From: Beutenbergia cavernae DSM 12333
GTDB taxonomy: Bacteria > Actinomycetota > Actinomycetes > Actinomycetales > Beutenbergiaceae
Direction: 5' to 3'
DNA length: 64,000 nt
Assembly (NCBI RefSeq): GCF_000023105.1
Contig: NC_012669.1
Coordinates: forward strand, 1,612,001 to 1,676,000
The position numbers and the translations under genes are program-made. A model generated the notes under the pieces. That model did not search any database. It was given only the letters and a program-made list of their open reading frames with translations, and had not been told where the DNA came from. Of this stretch, positions 9,948 through 16,774 are shown in pieces (within the stretch, counting starts at the first letter, position 1; each line of letters begins with the position of its first letter).

Positions 9948-10829
9948 TCAGCGGGCCGCTGTGACCTCCGCGACCCGAGGGACCACGCCCGCCAGGACCT
10001 CGAGCGCCTCGGCGCTCCAGGGCCCGCCGACGACGAACGTCGCGTGGTCGATCCCGAGAGCGGCGGCCGCGGCGCACCGGCGGGCGACGTCGTCGCTCGT
10101 GTCGCCCGGGGAGAGCCGGGTGGCGAGCGTCGTCTCGATCTCGGCGTACGGGCGTCCCACGTCGTCGCAGTGACCGCGCAGGACGGCGAGGTTCTCGCGG
10201 ACCGTCGCCCCGCCGTCGGGGACGTCGAAGACGTTGCAGGCGTCGGCGTACCGGGCGACCAGGCGGAGCGTGCGTCGCGGTCCGGTGCCGCCGATGAGCA
10301 CCCGTGGGCGACGGAGGGGGAGCGGCACTCCGACCGGGTGCTGCAGGTGGTAGTGCCTGCCCTCGAACGCGGACTCGTCGCCGGACCACATGCGGTCGGC
10401 GAGCTGGAGCGTCTCCTCGAGGCGCTCGAAGCGCTCCGCGACGGCGGGCATGGACAGGCCCATGTCGCGCGCCTCCGCCTCGTGGTACCCGGCGCCGATG
10501 CCGAGCCAGGCTCGGCCGCCGGACAGGGTGTCGAGCGTGGTCACGGCCTTGACCAGCAGTGCGGGTGCCCGAAACGTGGCGGCCGTGACGGCGGTGCCGA
10601 GGTGGACGCGTTCGGTGCAGGCAGCGAGATAGCCGAGCGTCGTGTACGCCTCGAGCATGTCGCGTTCGTCCGCCCCGGCGTTCGGGTCCGCCTGGATGAG
10701 GTGGTCCGGCACCCACACCGTGTGGAAGCCGGCGTCGTCGGCACGCCGACCGATCTCGGCAAGGTGCCGCGCGAACGTCGACGGACCGCCCGGCCAGGAG
10801 TAGTTCGTGGTGCTGATGCTGATGCGCAT
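9948..10829 (-). CDS. LLM-class F420-dependent oxidoreductase
   Basis: A 293-residue luciferase-like TIM-barrel oxidoreductase. It has the VWVPDHL strand, GTAVTAATFRAPALLVKAVTTLD and GRAWLGIGAGYHEAEARDMG, typical of the F420-using actinobacterial subgroup; the substrate is unknown. The gene is divergent from a TetR regulator with a 73-bp shared control region that has a good promoter for this gene and palindromes in its spacer. It is therefore a probable target of that TetR protein. Confidence 0.88.
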   Translation of the reverse strand: MRISISTTNYSWPGGPSTFARHLAEIGRRADDAGFHTVWVPDHLIQADPNAGADERDMLEAYTTLGYLAACTERVHLGTAVTAATFRAPALLVKAVTTLDTLSGGRAWLGIGAGYHEAEARDMGLSMPAVAERFERLEETLQLADRMWSGDESAFEGRHYHLQHPVGVPLPLRRPRVLIGGTGPRRTLRLVARYADACNVFDVPDGGATVRENLAVLRGHCDDVGRPYAEIETTLATRLSPGDTSDDVARRCAAAAALGIDHATFVVGGPWSAEALEVLAGVVPRVAEVTAAR

Positions 10830-10856
10830 CTCGGTCGCCCCTTCCTCGTTGCCTCA

Positions 10857-10896
10857 AACATAGAGTCACCCTAAATTTGGGGCAACCCCATATACT
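10857..10896. promoter_or_regulatory. divergent promoter/operator between LLM oxidoreductase and TetR genes
   Basis: On the minus strand TTGCCC (10880-10885) and TATGTT (10857-10862) are 17 nt apart and drive the oxidoreductase. On the plus strand TATACT (10891-10896) sits 6 nt before the TetR ATG. Between them lie two overlapping palindromes: CCCTAAATTTGGGG (10869-10882) and TGGGGCAACCCCA (10878-10890). Binding there would block both promoters, as expected for a TetR operator. Confidence 0.65.
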
Positions 10897-10902
10897 GCCC
10901 GC

Positions 10903-11541
10903 ATGGGCTTGCGCGAGGTGAAGAAGCAGGAGACGCGGCGACGCATCGCGGCAGCCGCGTTCGAGCTCTTCGCCCGACACGGGTACGACAACGTCCCGGT
11001 CGCCCGCGTCGCCCGCGAGGCGGGCGTGTCGGAGGCGACGCTGTTCAACTACTTCCCGACGAAGGAGGACCTCTTCTTCTCGGGGCTCGGAGCCTTCGGG
11101 GATCGGCTCATCGCCGCCGTCGCATCACGCGGCTCCGGGACATCCGTCGTGGCCGCTTTCCGCGACCACGTCCTGGACGTCGGCGGCTTCGTCGCCGGCC
11201 TTGCCGCGGGTGACACCCAGGCGCTGGCCGAGGCGCGGCGCGTCAACCTGGTGGTCGCGGAGAGCCCGGCGTTGCGGTCCCGCGAGGACGCGATGTTCGC
11301 CCGCGAGAGTGCGGACCTCGCGGAGGCGCTGCTGGGCGAGGTCGCCGACGGCGAAGTGACCGATGCGGACGTCGTCCTCGCGGGATCCCTGGCGAGCGCC
11401 CTGGTCGGCGTCCATCGCGAGCTCGTCCACCTCGTCCGACGACGCGTGCTGGACGGCGACCGCATCGCGGAGCTCGCGGACGACGTCGTCCGGCTCGGCG
11501 GCCTCGCGTTCGACCGGCTCGGTCGGGGACTCGAGGCGTAG
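10903..11541 (+). CDS. TetR family transcriptional regulator
   Basis: A 212-residue repressor-type regulator. The N-terminal TetR HTH runs from about residue 6 to 55 (TRRRIAAAAFELFARHGYDNVPVARVAREAGVSEATLFNYFPTKE, key parts: the turn EAGVSEATLFNYF). The C-terminal ligand domain is divergent and gives no ligand clue. It is leaderless (TATACT 6 nt before the ATG) and very probably controls itself and the divergent LLM oxidoreductase. Confidence 0.92.
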   Translation: MGLREVKKQETRRRIAAAAFELFARHGYDNVPVARVAREAGVSEATLFNYFPTKEDLFFSGLGAFGDRLIAAVASRGSGTSVVAAFRDHVLDVGGFVAGLAAGDTQALAEARRVNLVVAESPALRSREDAMFARESADLAEALLGEVADGEVTDADVVLAGSLASALVGVHRELVHLVRRRVLDGDRIAELADDVVRLGGLAFDRLGRGLEA

Positions 11542-11544
11542 CGG

Positions 11545-12066
11545 TCAGTACGACGGCGGACGGCGTGGCGGTGCCTGCGGGGGACCGGGCGGCGGAACGG
11601 CGGGATCGACGGGCGGCACGCGCCGCGCCGTCGTCATCCTCGCGACGCCCGCGAGCAACGACCAGACGGCAGCGCCGATGACGATGTTCAGCCCAGCGGT
11701 GGCGACCGCCGTCGTCAGGTCTGCGTAGCCGAACGGGAGGACGGCGGCCACGGCCGTGGCGAGTGCCATGATCCACCCGAAGAACGCCAGGGGACGCGGC
11801 GTCGTCACGATCAGCAGGTGCAGGAGACCGGCCGCGAGGATCGCGGCGACGAACCCGTGCAGGGTGTAGGTCCCCATGAGCGAACCCGCGTCGAGCACGT
11901 TGATGGGGTCGAGGTCCACGTCGAAGACGTTGAACAGGACGACGACGCCGACGAGCCCGATGAGCGCCGCCACCACCGCCGTGGCCGCTGCGCCGGCCCA
12001 GAAGCGGCCCGCGTTCACCGTGAGTCGTGGGTCAGGGACCGGCTCCGCACCGTTCGGGTAGCTCAT
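11545..12066 (-). CDS. four-helix membrane protein (DUF6069-like)
   Basis: A 173-residue integral membrane protein with four predicted spans (about 22-45, 62-87, 92-113 and 120-142) and a proline-rich cytosolic C-terminal tail. Its layout resembles the actinobacterial DUF6069 family; no function is known. It is convergent with the TetR gene (3 nt apart) and divergent from the cimA leader region. Confidence 0.7.
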   Translation of the reverse strand: MSYPNGAEPVPDPRLTVNAGRFWAGAAATAVVAALIGLVGVVVLFNVFDVDLDPINVLDAGSLMGTYTLHGFVAAILAAGLLHLLIVTTPRPLAFFGWIMALATAVAAVLPFGYADLTTAVATAGLNIVIGAAVWSLLAGVARMTTARRVPPVDPAVPPPGPPQAPPRRPPSY

Positions 12067-12203
12067 CCGTGCTCGCCTCTCTGCCGGGTACCGCGCCGAC
12101 GTCGACGGCGGCGCGTCGATCCGAGCCTAGGGCGGACCGTTCCGGCGCGCAGGGCGGGGTGGCCGGCTGGTGGTCGCCCGCCGGCCTGCTCGGGACGGTG
12201 TGG
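12067..12203. other. intergenic stretch upstream of the cimA leader
   Basis: No gene seen. A weak GAGAGG ribosome site for the membrane protein lies at the left edge. The right part should contain the -35 region of the cimA promoter, but no clear hexamer is visible. Confidence 0.4.
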
Positions 12204-12209
12204 CATACT
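12204..12209 (+). promoter_or_regulatory. -10 box of the cimA leader transcript
   Basis: CATACT sits 6 nt before the leader GTG. The surrounding ATACTGCCCGC is identical to the TetR gene promoter at 10892-10902, which has the same spacing to its ATG, so the leader peptide would be translated from the 5' end of the mRNA. Confidence 0.55.
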
Positions 12210-12215
12210 GCCCGC

Positions 12216-12260
12216 GTGGCACACCACGCCGCAGCACCCGCGCTGCTCCTTATTACCTAG
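12216..12260 (+). CDS. branched-chain amino acid leader peptide (attenuator of cimA)
   Basis: A 14-residue peptide, M(V)AHHAAAPALLLIT, read GTG GCA CAC CAC ... CTG CTC CTT ATT ACC TAG. Four consecutive branched-chain codons (Leu, Leu, Leu, Ile) sit just before the stop, and CTT and ATT are rare codons in this high-GC genome, as expected for a sensor of charged tRNA. The stop overlaps an 11-bp hairpin and is followed by an intrinsic terminator, then cimA. The peptide has no other apparent role. The leader peptide mechanism is known for branched-chain operons in actinobacteria; its use on cimA is inferred from position. Confidence 0.82.
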   Translation: MAHHAAAPALLLIT

Positions 12261-12285
12261 CGCGTCCGGCCCACCCGGACGCGCT
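12259..12285 (+). promoter_or_regulatory. attenuator hairpin overlapping the leader stop codon
   Basis: Perfect 11-bp stem (12259-12269 with 12275-12285) with a 5-nt loop. Its 5' arm AGCGCG can alternatively pair with CGCGCT at 12239-12244 inside the leader peptide codons, so a stalled ribosome would change the fold. Confidence 0.65.
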
Positions 12286-12315
12286 GACCTCCCGCACCCA
12301 TGGGGGGTCTTTTTT
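12286..12315 (+). terminator. intrinsic terminator of the cimA attenuator
   Basis: GACCTCCC (12286-12293) pairs with GGGGGGTC (12302-12309) with one G-U pair and an 8-nt loop, followed directly by six T (12310-12315). This is the only clear U-tract terminator noticed in the window and lies 108 nt before the cimA start. Confidence 0.85.
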
Positions 12316-12423
12316 GTGGCCGGGGTACCCTCCTGGCCGCAGCGCCGGGAAGGAAGCGAGGACTGGGCCGACGGCGGCACCACCGCCGGGACGTCCTCGC
12401 ACCACCGATGAGAGACGAGCCTC

Positions 12424-14034
12424 ATGACCACGCTCCCCGCCCTCGCGGGCACCGCCGTCCAGGTCTACGACACGACGTTGCGCGACGGCGCGCAGCAGGA
12501 GGGCATGAACCTCACCGTCGCCGACAAGCTGGCGATCGCGCCGCTGCTCGCGGAGCTGGGTGTCGCGATCATCGAGGGTGGTTGGCCCGGGGCGATCCCG
12601 AAGGACACGGAGTTCTTCAAGCGCGCGGAGAAGGAGCTGGACCTCGGCGACGTCGAGCTGGCCGCGTTCGGCTCGACCCGCAAGGCCGGGTCGAGGGCGC
12701 ACGACGACGCGCAGGTCCGTGCCCTGCTCGACTCCGGCGCGCCGGTGGTCACGCTCGTCGCGAAGAGCGACATCCGGCACGTCGAGCGCGCCCTGCGCAC
12801 CGACGGCCCCGAGAACCTCGCCATGATCGCCGACACCGTGCGCTACCTCGTGGGCGAGGGACGCCGCGTCATCGTCGACGCCGAGCACTTCTTCGACGGG
12901 TACGTCTTCGACGCCGACTACGCGCTCGCCGCCGTCGCCGCCGCGTTCGAGGCCGGCGCGGAGACAGTCACCCTGTGCGACACGAACGGGGGCATGCTGC
13001 CCGACGGCGTCCACGAGATCGTCGCCGCCGTGCGCGCCCGCAGCGGCGGGCGGCTCGGCATGCACGCCCACAACGACTCCGGCTGCGCCGTCGCCAACAC
13101 GCTCGCCGCTGTCGCGGCCGGGGCGACGCACGTCCAGGGCACCGTCAACGGGTACGGCGAGCGGACCGGGAACGCCGACCTCGTGGCCGTCGTCGCGAAC
13201 CTCGAGCTGAAGCTCGGCGCGACCGCTCTCACCCCCGGCGGTCTCGACGACGCGATGCGCATCTCGCACGCCATCAGCGAGATCACCAACATCAGCCCGT
13301 ACGCCCGGCAGCCCTACGTCGGGGCGAGCGCGTTCGCCCACAAGGCGGGTCTGCACGCGAGCGCCATCCGGGTGGATCCCGACCTGTACCAGCACGCCGA
13401 CCCCACGCGCGTCGGGAACGACATGCGGATGCTCGTCTCCGACATGGCCGGGCGCGCGTCCATCGAGCTCAAGGGCCGCGAGCTGGGCTTCGACCTGGCG
13501 GGGCAGGACGACGTGCTCGGGCGCGTCACCCACCGCGTCAAGGACGCGGAGGCCCAGGGCTACACGTTCGACGCCGCCGACGCGTCGTTCGCGCTGCTGC
13601 TGCGCGAGGAGGTCGACGGCGCCCGCCCGCAGTTCTTCACGATGGAGAGCTGGCGCGTGTCGGTGCACTACCTTCCCCGCCACAGCCCGGACACGGACGC
13701 CGAGGCCACGGTCAAGCTGCACGCGGGCGGCGAACGGATCGTCGCGACCGGCGAGGGCAACGGTCCGGTCAACGCGCTCGACCACGCGCTGCGCCGGGCG
13801 CTGCTCCCGGCCTATCCCGAGATCGCCGACTTCGAGCTCATCGACTTCAAGGTCCGCCTCATCGACACGTCGCACGGCACGGACGCCGTCACGCGGGTGC
13901 TCATCGAGACGACCGACGGGCAGGACGTGTGGAGCACCGTCGGCATCGGCCCGAACATCCTCGAGGCGAGCTACGAGGCCCTGTCCGACTCGCTCGTGTT
14001 CGGGCTGCTCGCCCGGGGGGTCGAGCCGCGCTGA
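12424..14034 (+). CDS. cimA: citramalate synthase
   Basis: A 536-residue Claisen-type synthase that condenses pyruvate and acetyl-CoA to citramalate, giving threonine-independent 2-ketobutyrate for isoleucine. The HMGL-like barrel has DTTLRDGAQQEG (about residue 19), the metal motif GMHAHNDSG (about 215) and the VNGYGERTGNADL segment; the C-terminal LeuA-type allosteric dimer domain (about 425-530) includes DFKVRLIDTSHGTDA and VGIGPNILEASYEAL. The start has only a weak ribosome site. It is a single gene under the leader-peptide attenuator at 12204-12315; LeuB and IlvE from this window would complete the route. Confidence 0.94.
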   Translation: MTTLPALAGTAVQVYDTTLRDGAQQEGMNLTVADKLAIAPLLAELGVAIIEGGWPGAIPKDTEFFKRAEKELDLGDVELAAFGSTRKAGSRAHDDAQVRALLDSGAPVVTLVAKSDIRHVERALRTDGPENLAMIADTVRYLVGEGRRVIVDAEHFFDGYVFDADYALAAVAAAFEAGAETVTLCDTNGGMLPDGVHEIVAAVRARSGGRLGMHAHNDSGCAVANTLAAVAAGATHVQGTVNGYGERTGNADLVAVVANLELKLGATALTPGGLDDAMRISHAISEITNISPYARQPYVGASAFAHKAGLHASAIRVDPDLYQHADPTRVGNDMRMLVSDMAGRASIELKGRELGFDLAGQDDVLGRVTHRVKDAEAQGYTFDAADASFALLLREEVDGARPQFFTMESWRVSVHYLPRHSPDTDAEATVKLHAGGERIVATGEGNGPVNALDHALRRALLPAYPEIADFELIDFKVRLIDTSHGTDAVTRVLIETTDGQDVWSTVGIGPNILEASYEALSDSLVFGLLARGVEPR

Positions 14035-14146
14035 CGACCCGCTCCAGCGTCCGCGACCAGCTCGGCCGGGTGTCGGGCGCAGCTCGTCGAGATCGAGCGT
14101 CCCGTCCTCGTGGTCCTCGGTCTCGCCATCTGAGGTCGGCGCGCAG

Positions 14147-14734
14147 CTACCGCTTCGGGCGTGCCCGCACGTGCATGCGCTCGCCCTGCGGGCCGTAGAG
14201 GCTGAGGAGCTCCACGGCCTCCGTGTCGGCGCGCCCGAACCAGTGCGGGGTTCGCGTGTTGAACTCCGCCACCTCGCCCTGGGCGAGCACGAAGTCGTGC
14301 TCGCCCAGCAGCAGGCGGAGCCGGCCGTGCAGCACGTAGATCCACTCGTATCCCTCGTGCGCCTGCTGCGTGCCCGGGACGGGCACCGGGCCGGCCGGGA
14401 TGAGGTGCTTGAACGCCTGCAGGCCGCCCGAACCCTGCCCGAGCGGCAAGATCGTCTGCCCGTACCGGTACACCGGGCGGATGTGGACGCGCGGGTCACC
14501 GGTCGGGGGAGCGCCGACGAGATCGTCGAGGGGGACGCCGTGCACCCGCGCGAGCGGCAGGAGCAGCTCGAGTGTCGGCTTGCGCCCGCCGGACTCCAGG
14601 CGCGACAGGGTGGACGTCGAGATGCCCGTGCGCTCGGCGAGCTCCGACAGCGTGAGACCTCGCTCGTGGCGGAGCGCCCGCAGGCGGGGGCCGACGGCGG
14701 ACAAGGGCTCCGCGGGATCGCTCACCCTGCCCAT
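14147..14734 (-). CDS. XRE family regulator with C-terminal cupin domain
   Basis: A 195-residue regulator: XRE helix-turn-helix at about residues 14-68 (LRALRHERGLTLSELAERTG, then ISTSTLSRLESG) and a cupin_2 barrel at about 110-190 (HEGYEWIYVLHGRLRLLLGEH). XRE-cupin proteins sense small metabolites and often repress a neighbouring oxidoreductase. The start is the ATG at 14734; a GTG at 14725 is also possible. A palindrome TTGCCGTATCGGCAA lies just upstream, between this gene and the divergent thioredoxin-reductase-like gene, its likely target. Confidence 0.9.
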   Translation of the reverse strand: MGRVSDPAEPLSAVGPRLRALRHERGLTLSELAERTGISTSTLSRLESGGRKPTLELLLPLARVHGVPLDDLVGAPPTGDPRVHIRPVYRYGQTILPLGQGSGGLQAFKHLIPAGPVPVPGTQQAHEGYEWIYVLHGRLRLLLGEHDFVLAQGEVAEFNTRTPHWFGRADTEAVELLSLYGPQGERMHVRARPKR

Positions 14735-14735
14735 C

Positions 14736-14750
14736 TTGCCGTATCGGCAA
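14736..14750. promoter_or_regulatory. candidate operator of the XRE-cupin regulator
   Basis: TTGCCG-TAT-CGGCAA is a perfect inverted repeat directly upstream of the regulator start. A further half-site TTGCCA follows at 14757-14762. It sits in the divergent control region. Confidence 0.65.
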
Positions 14751-14819
14751 TGGAACTTGCCACCAGGCCTTCCGCCGTCGCATCGTCGGACCATCAGCGG
14801 ATCGACGAGAGGCAGTGAC

Positions 14820-15776
14820 ATGAGCGAGCGTGACGACGTCGCCGACGTGGTGGTCATCGGCGGCGGAGCGGCCGGGCTGAGCGCGGCCGTGAACCTGGGG
14901 CGGGCGCGACGGTCGGTCGTCGTTGTGGATGCGGGACGTCCCCGCAACGCCCCGGCCGAGGGGGTGCACGCGTTCCTCACGCGCGACGGCACGCCACCGG
15001 CCGAGCTGCTGGCCGCCGGGCGCGCGGAGGTCGAACGGTACGGCGGCCGCATCGTGCGGGCGGCGGTGCGGGAGGCCGCGGGAACGGTCGGGGACTTCAC
15101 CGTGTCTCTCGACGACGGCGGGCGGGTCCGTGCCCGCCGGATGCTGCTGGCGACGGGCGTCCGGGACGAGCTGCCCGACGTGCCCGGCCTGCGCGCACGG
15201 TGGGGCCGCGACGTCGTCCACTGCCCGTTCTGCCACGGCTGGGAGATCGCCGACCGGCGCATCGGCGTCGTCGGCAGCCCGATGGCGGTGCACCAGGCGC
15301 TCCTGTTCCGGGGGTGGAGCGACGACGTCACGCTGTTCCTCCGGGACGCGATCGAGCCCTCCGAGGAGGAGTGGGCGAAGCTCGCCGCCCGCGGGATCGC
15401 CGTGGTCGACGGCGCCCTCGCCGCCGTCGAGGTCACCGGCGACGCCGTGACGGGGGTCGTGCTCGCCGACGGCACCGTACGGCCCGTGGACGCGCTCGTG
15501 GTCGCGCCCCGCGTCCATGCGGACGTCGTGCCGGGACTGGGCGTGGCGGCGACGGAGCACCCGGCCGGTGTGGGGACCTACGTCGCCACGGACCAGGTCG
15601 GGGCGACGTCGGTGCCCGGGGTCTGGGCGGCGGGAAACCTGGCCGACCCCATGGCGCAGGTGATCCAGGCGGCCGCCGCGGGCACCCGGGCGGGCGCGGC
15701 GATCGTGGCCGACCTGCTCGAGGAGGAGCTCCGTGAGGCCCTGAGCTCGGCGCGCGGCCTGGCGCTCAGCCCCTGA
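14820..15776 (+). CDS. thioredoxin-reductase-like FAD/NAD(P) oxidoreductase (CPFC type)
   Basis: A 318-residue flavoprotein with a thioredoxin reductase layout: FAD motif VVIGGGAAGLSAA (residues 10-22), LLATGVRDELPDVPG, a redox CPFC pair in VHCPFCHGWE (about residues 139-142) and the second FAD motif GVWAAGNLADPMAQ. Classical TrxR uses CATC; CPFC-HG forms are found in actinobacterial paralogues and in dithiol oxidases such as GliT-like enzymes, so a role other than reducing thioredoxin is likely. No thioredoxin gene is adjacent. It is divergent from an XRE-cupin regulator. Confidence 0.88.
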   Translation: MSERDDVADVVVIGGGAAGLSAAVNLGRARRSVVVVDAGRPRNAPAEGVHAFLTRDGTPPAELLAAGRAEVERYGGRIVRAAVREAAGTVGDFTVSLDDGGRVRARRMLLATGVRDELPDVPGLRARWGRDVVHCPFCHGWEIADRRIGVVGSPMAVHQALLFRGWSDDVTLFLRDAIEPSEEEWAKLAARGIAVVDGALAAVEVTGDAVTGVVLADGTVRPVDALVVAPRVHADVVPGLGVAATEHPAGVGTYVATDQVGATSVPGVWAAGNLADPMAQVIQAAAAGTRAGAAIVADLLEEELREALSSARGLALSP

Positions 15777-16299
15777 GCTCGTCCCGCGGGACGGCGTCGA
15801 CCACGAGGCGGACCCGGCCGCCTCGAGCGAACTGCTTGCGAGCTCCCGAGAGCATGGCGTGCACCCCCTCGCCCGCGGCGTCCTCGGCGATGCGCACCGA
15901 GACGATGACGGGGTAGTCCTCCCGCGCCGAGCCTGGCACTGTCGCGAGGACGTCCTCGCTCACCGCTCGCGTGAGGCCCTGCTCGATCGCCGCGCGGACG
16001 GCGTCGGCGGCGGCCTCGTCGGCGCCCGGCTCACCGGCGTGCACGATGCCGACGACCACGGCACCCGCGCCGTCGCTCCAGGAGACGTCGGCCACCGTCT
16101 CGCTCGGGGCGGTGCCGAGCACGAGCTCCGGCTCGGCGTACTCGGCGCTCGACGTCGCCTCCTCCTCGGGTGCGACGTCGGGCAGCGCCAGGGGGATCGG
16201 CTCGCGCTCGGGTGCCGCGACCGACTCCTCGGCCACGGCGTCGGGCGCCTCGGGTCGATCCTCGCGTTCGGCGCGTCGCCGCCGGAACCATGCCGCCAT
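15766..16299 (-). CDS. hypothetical protein
   Basis: A 177-residue protein I do not recognise. It starts with a basic WFRRRRAERED segment, followed by an acidic, proline- and alanine-rich stretch (about residues 12-55) and a folded-looking C-terminal half with alternating strands (GAVVVGIVHAGEPGADEAA, VIVSVRIAEDAAGEGVHAML). No membrane segment or signal peptide. It is convergent with the flavoprotein gene and overlaps its last 11 nt. Confidence 0.6.
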   Translation of the reverse strand: MAAWFRRRRAEREDRPEAPDAVAEESVAAPEREPIPLALPDVAPEEEATSSAEYAEPELVLGTAPSETVADVSWSDGAGAVVVGIVHAGEPGADEAAADAVRAAIEQGLTRAVSEDVLATVPGSAREDYPVIVSVRIAEDAAGEGVHAMLSGARKQFARGGRVRLVVDAVPRDELRG

Positions 16300-16304
16300 G
16301 GCCC

Positions 16305-16718
16305 TCAGGGTCCCCGATCGGCCCGCTCGCGGGCAAGCCGGGCGCGTTCGGCCACGACCGGCCCGGCGACCTTCGCCGGAACGCGCGTGGACCAGGCCTC
16401 CACCACGAGCTCCTCGAGCCGGTCGGCGTCGATGGCGTCGAGCAGGACGAGGACGCCCGGGTAGCCGTGGAAGTGCGGCGTCACGAAGAAGACTTCCGGC
16501 TCCTCGGTGACGAGCGCCTGCTGGGTCTCGACGTCAGGGGTGCGAGCGCCCAGGATCGGGCCGGTCGGGGCGTCGTCGCCGAGGAACTCGAGATCGGCCT
16601 TCCGCAGCGGCCGTTCCCACACCACGAGGCCGCGGGGCGCGCGCCACTCGCCAGGGCGCGTCTCGGCGACGTCGGGGAGCCCCAGGGCGATCCTGCGGAC
16701 GTCGTCCCATGTGGCCAT
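16305..16718 (-). CDS. MmcQ/YjbR family protein
   Basis: A 137-residue protein of the MmcQ/YjbR family (double-winged cyaY-like fold, possible DNA binding, exact role unknown). Typical are the opening TWDDVRRIALGLPDVAET, the VWERPLRKADLEFLG strand and the FFVTPHFHGYPGVLVLLDAID core. A TACGGT box sits 6 nt upstream of the ATG on the minus strand, so it is probably leaderless. The downstream hypothetical gene follows after 5 nt. Confidence 0.88.
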   Translation of the reverse strand: MATWDDVRRIALGLPDVAETRPGEWRAPRGLVVWERPLRKADLEFLGDDAPTGPILGARTPDVETQQALVTEEPEVFFVTPHFHGYPGVLVLLDAIDADRLEELVVEAWSTRVPAKVAGPVVAERARLARERADRGP

Positions 16719-16724
16719 GGCGGC

Positions 16725-16730
16725 ACCGTA
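16725..16730 (-). promoter_or_regulatory. -10 box of leaderless promoter (MmcQ gene)
   Basis: TACGGT on the minus strand, 6 nt before the ATG at 16718. Confidence 0.5.
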
Positions 16731-16774
16731 GTCCCGCGCGCCGACGAGAAACAGACCGAGCCGCGGCGCCGCCG

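Noticed and set aside
8755-10980. 741-codon open frame spanning ilvE and the LLM gene on the minus strand
   Set aside because: Crosses two well-supported genes and the divergent TetR control region; no recognisable domain.
12253-14499. 748-codon open frame opposite cimA
   Set aside because: Antisense shadow. cimA has full catalytic motifs and an attenuator in front of it.
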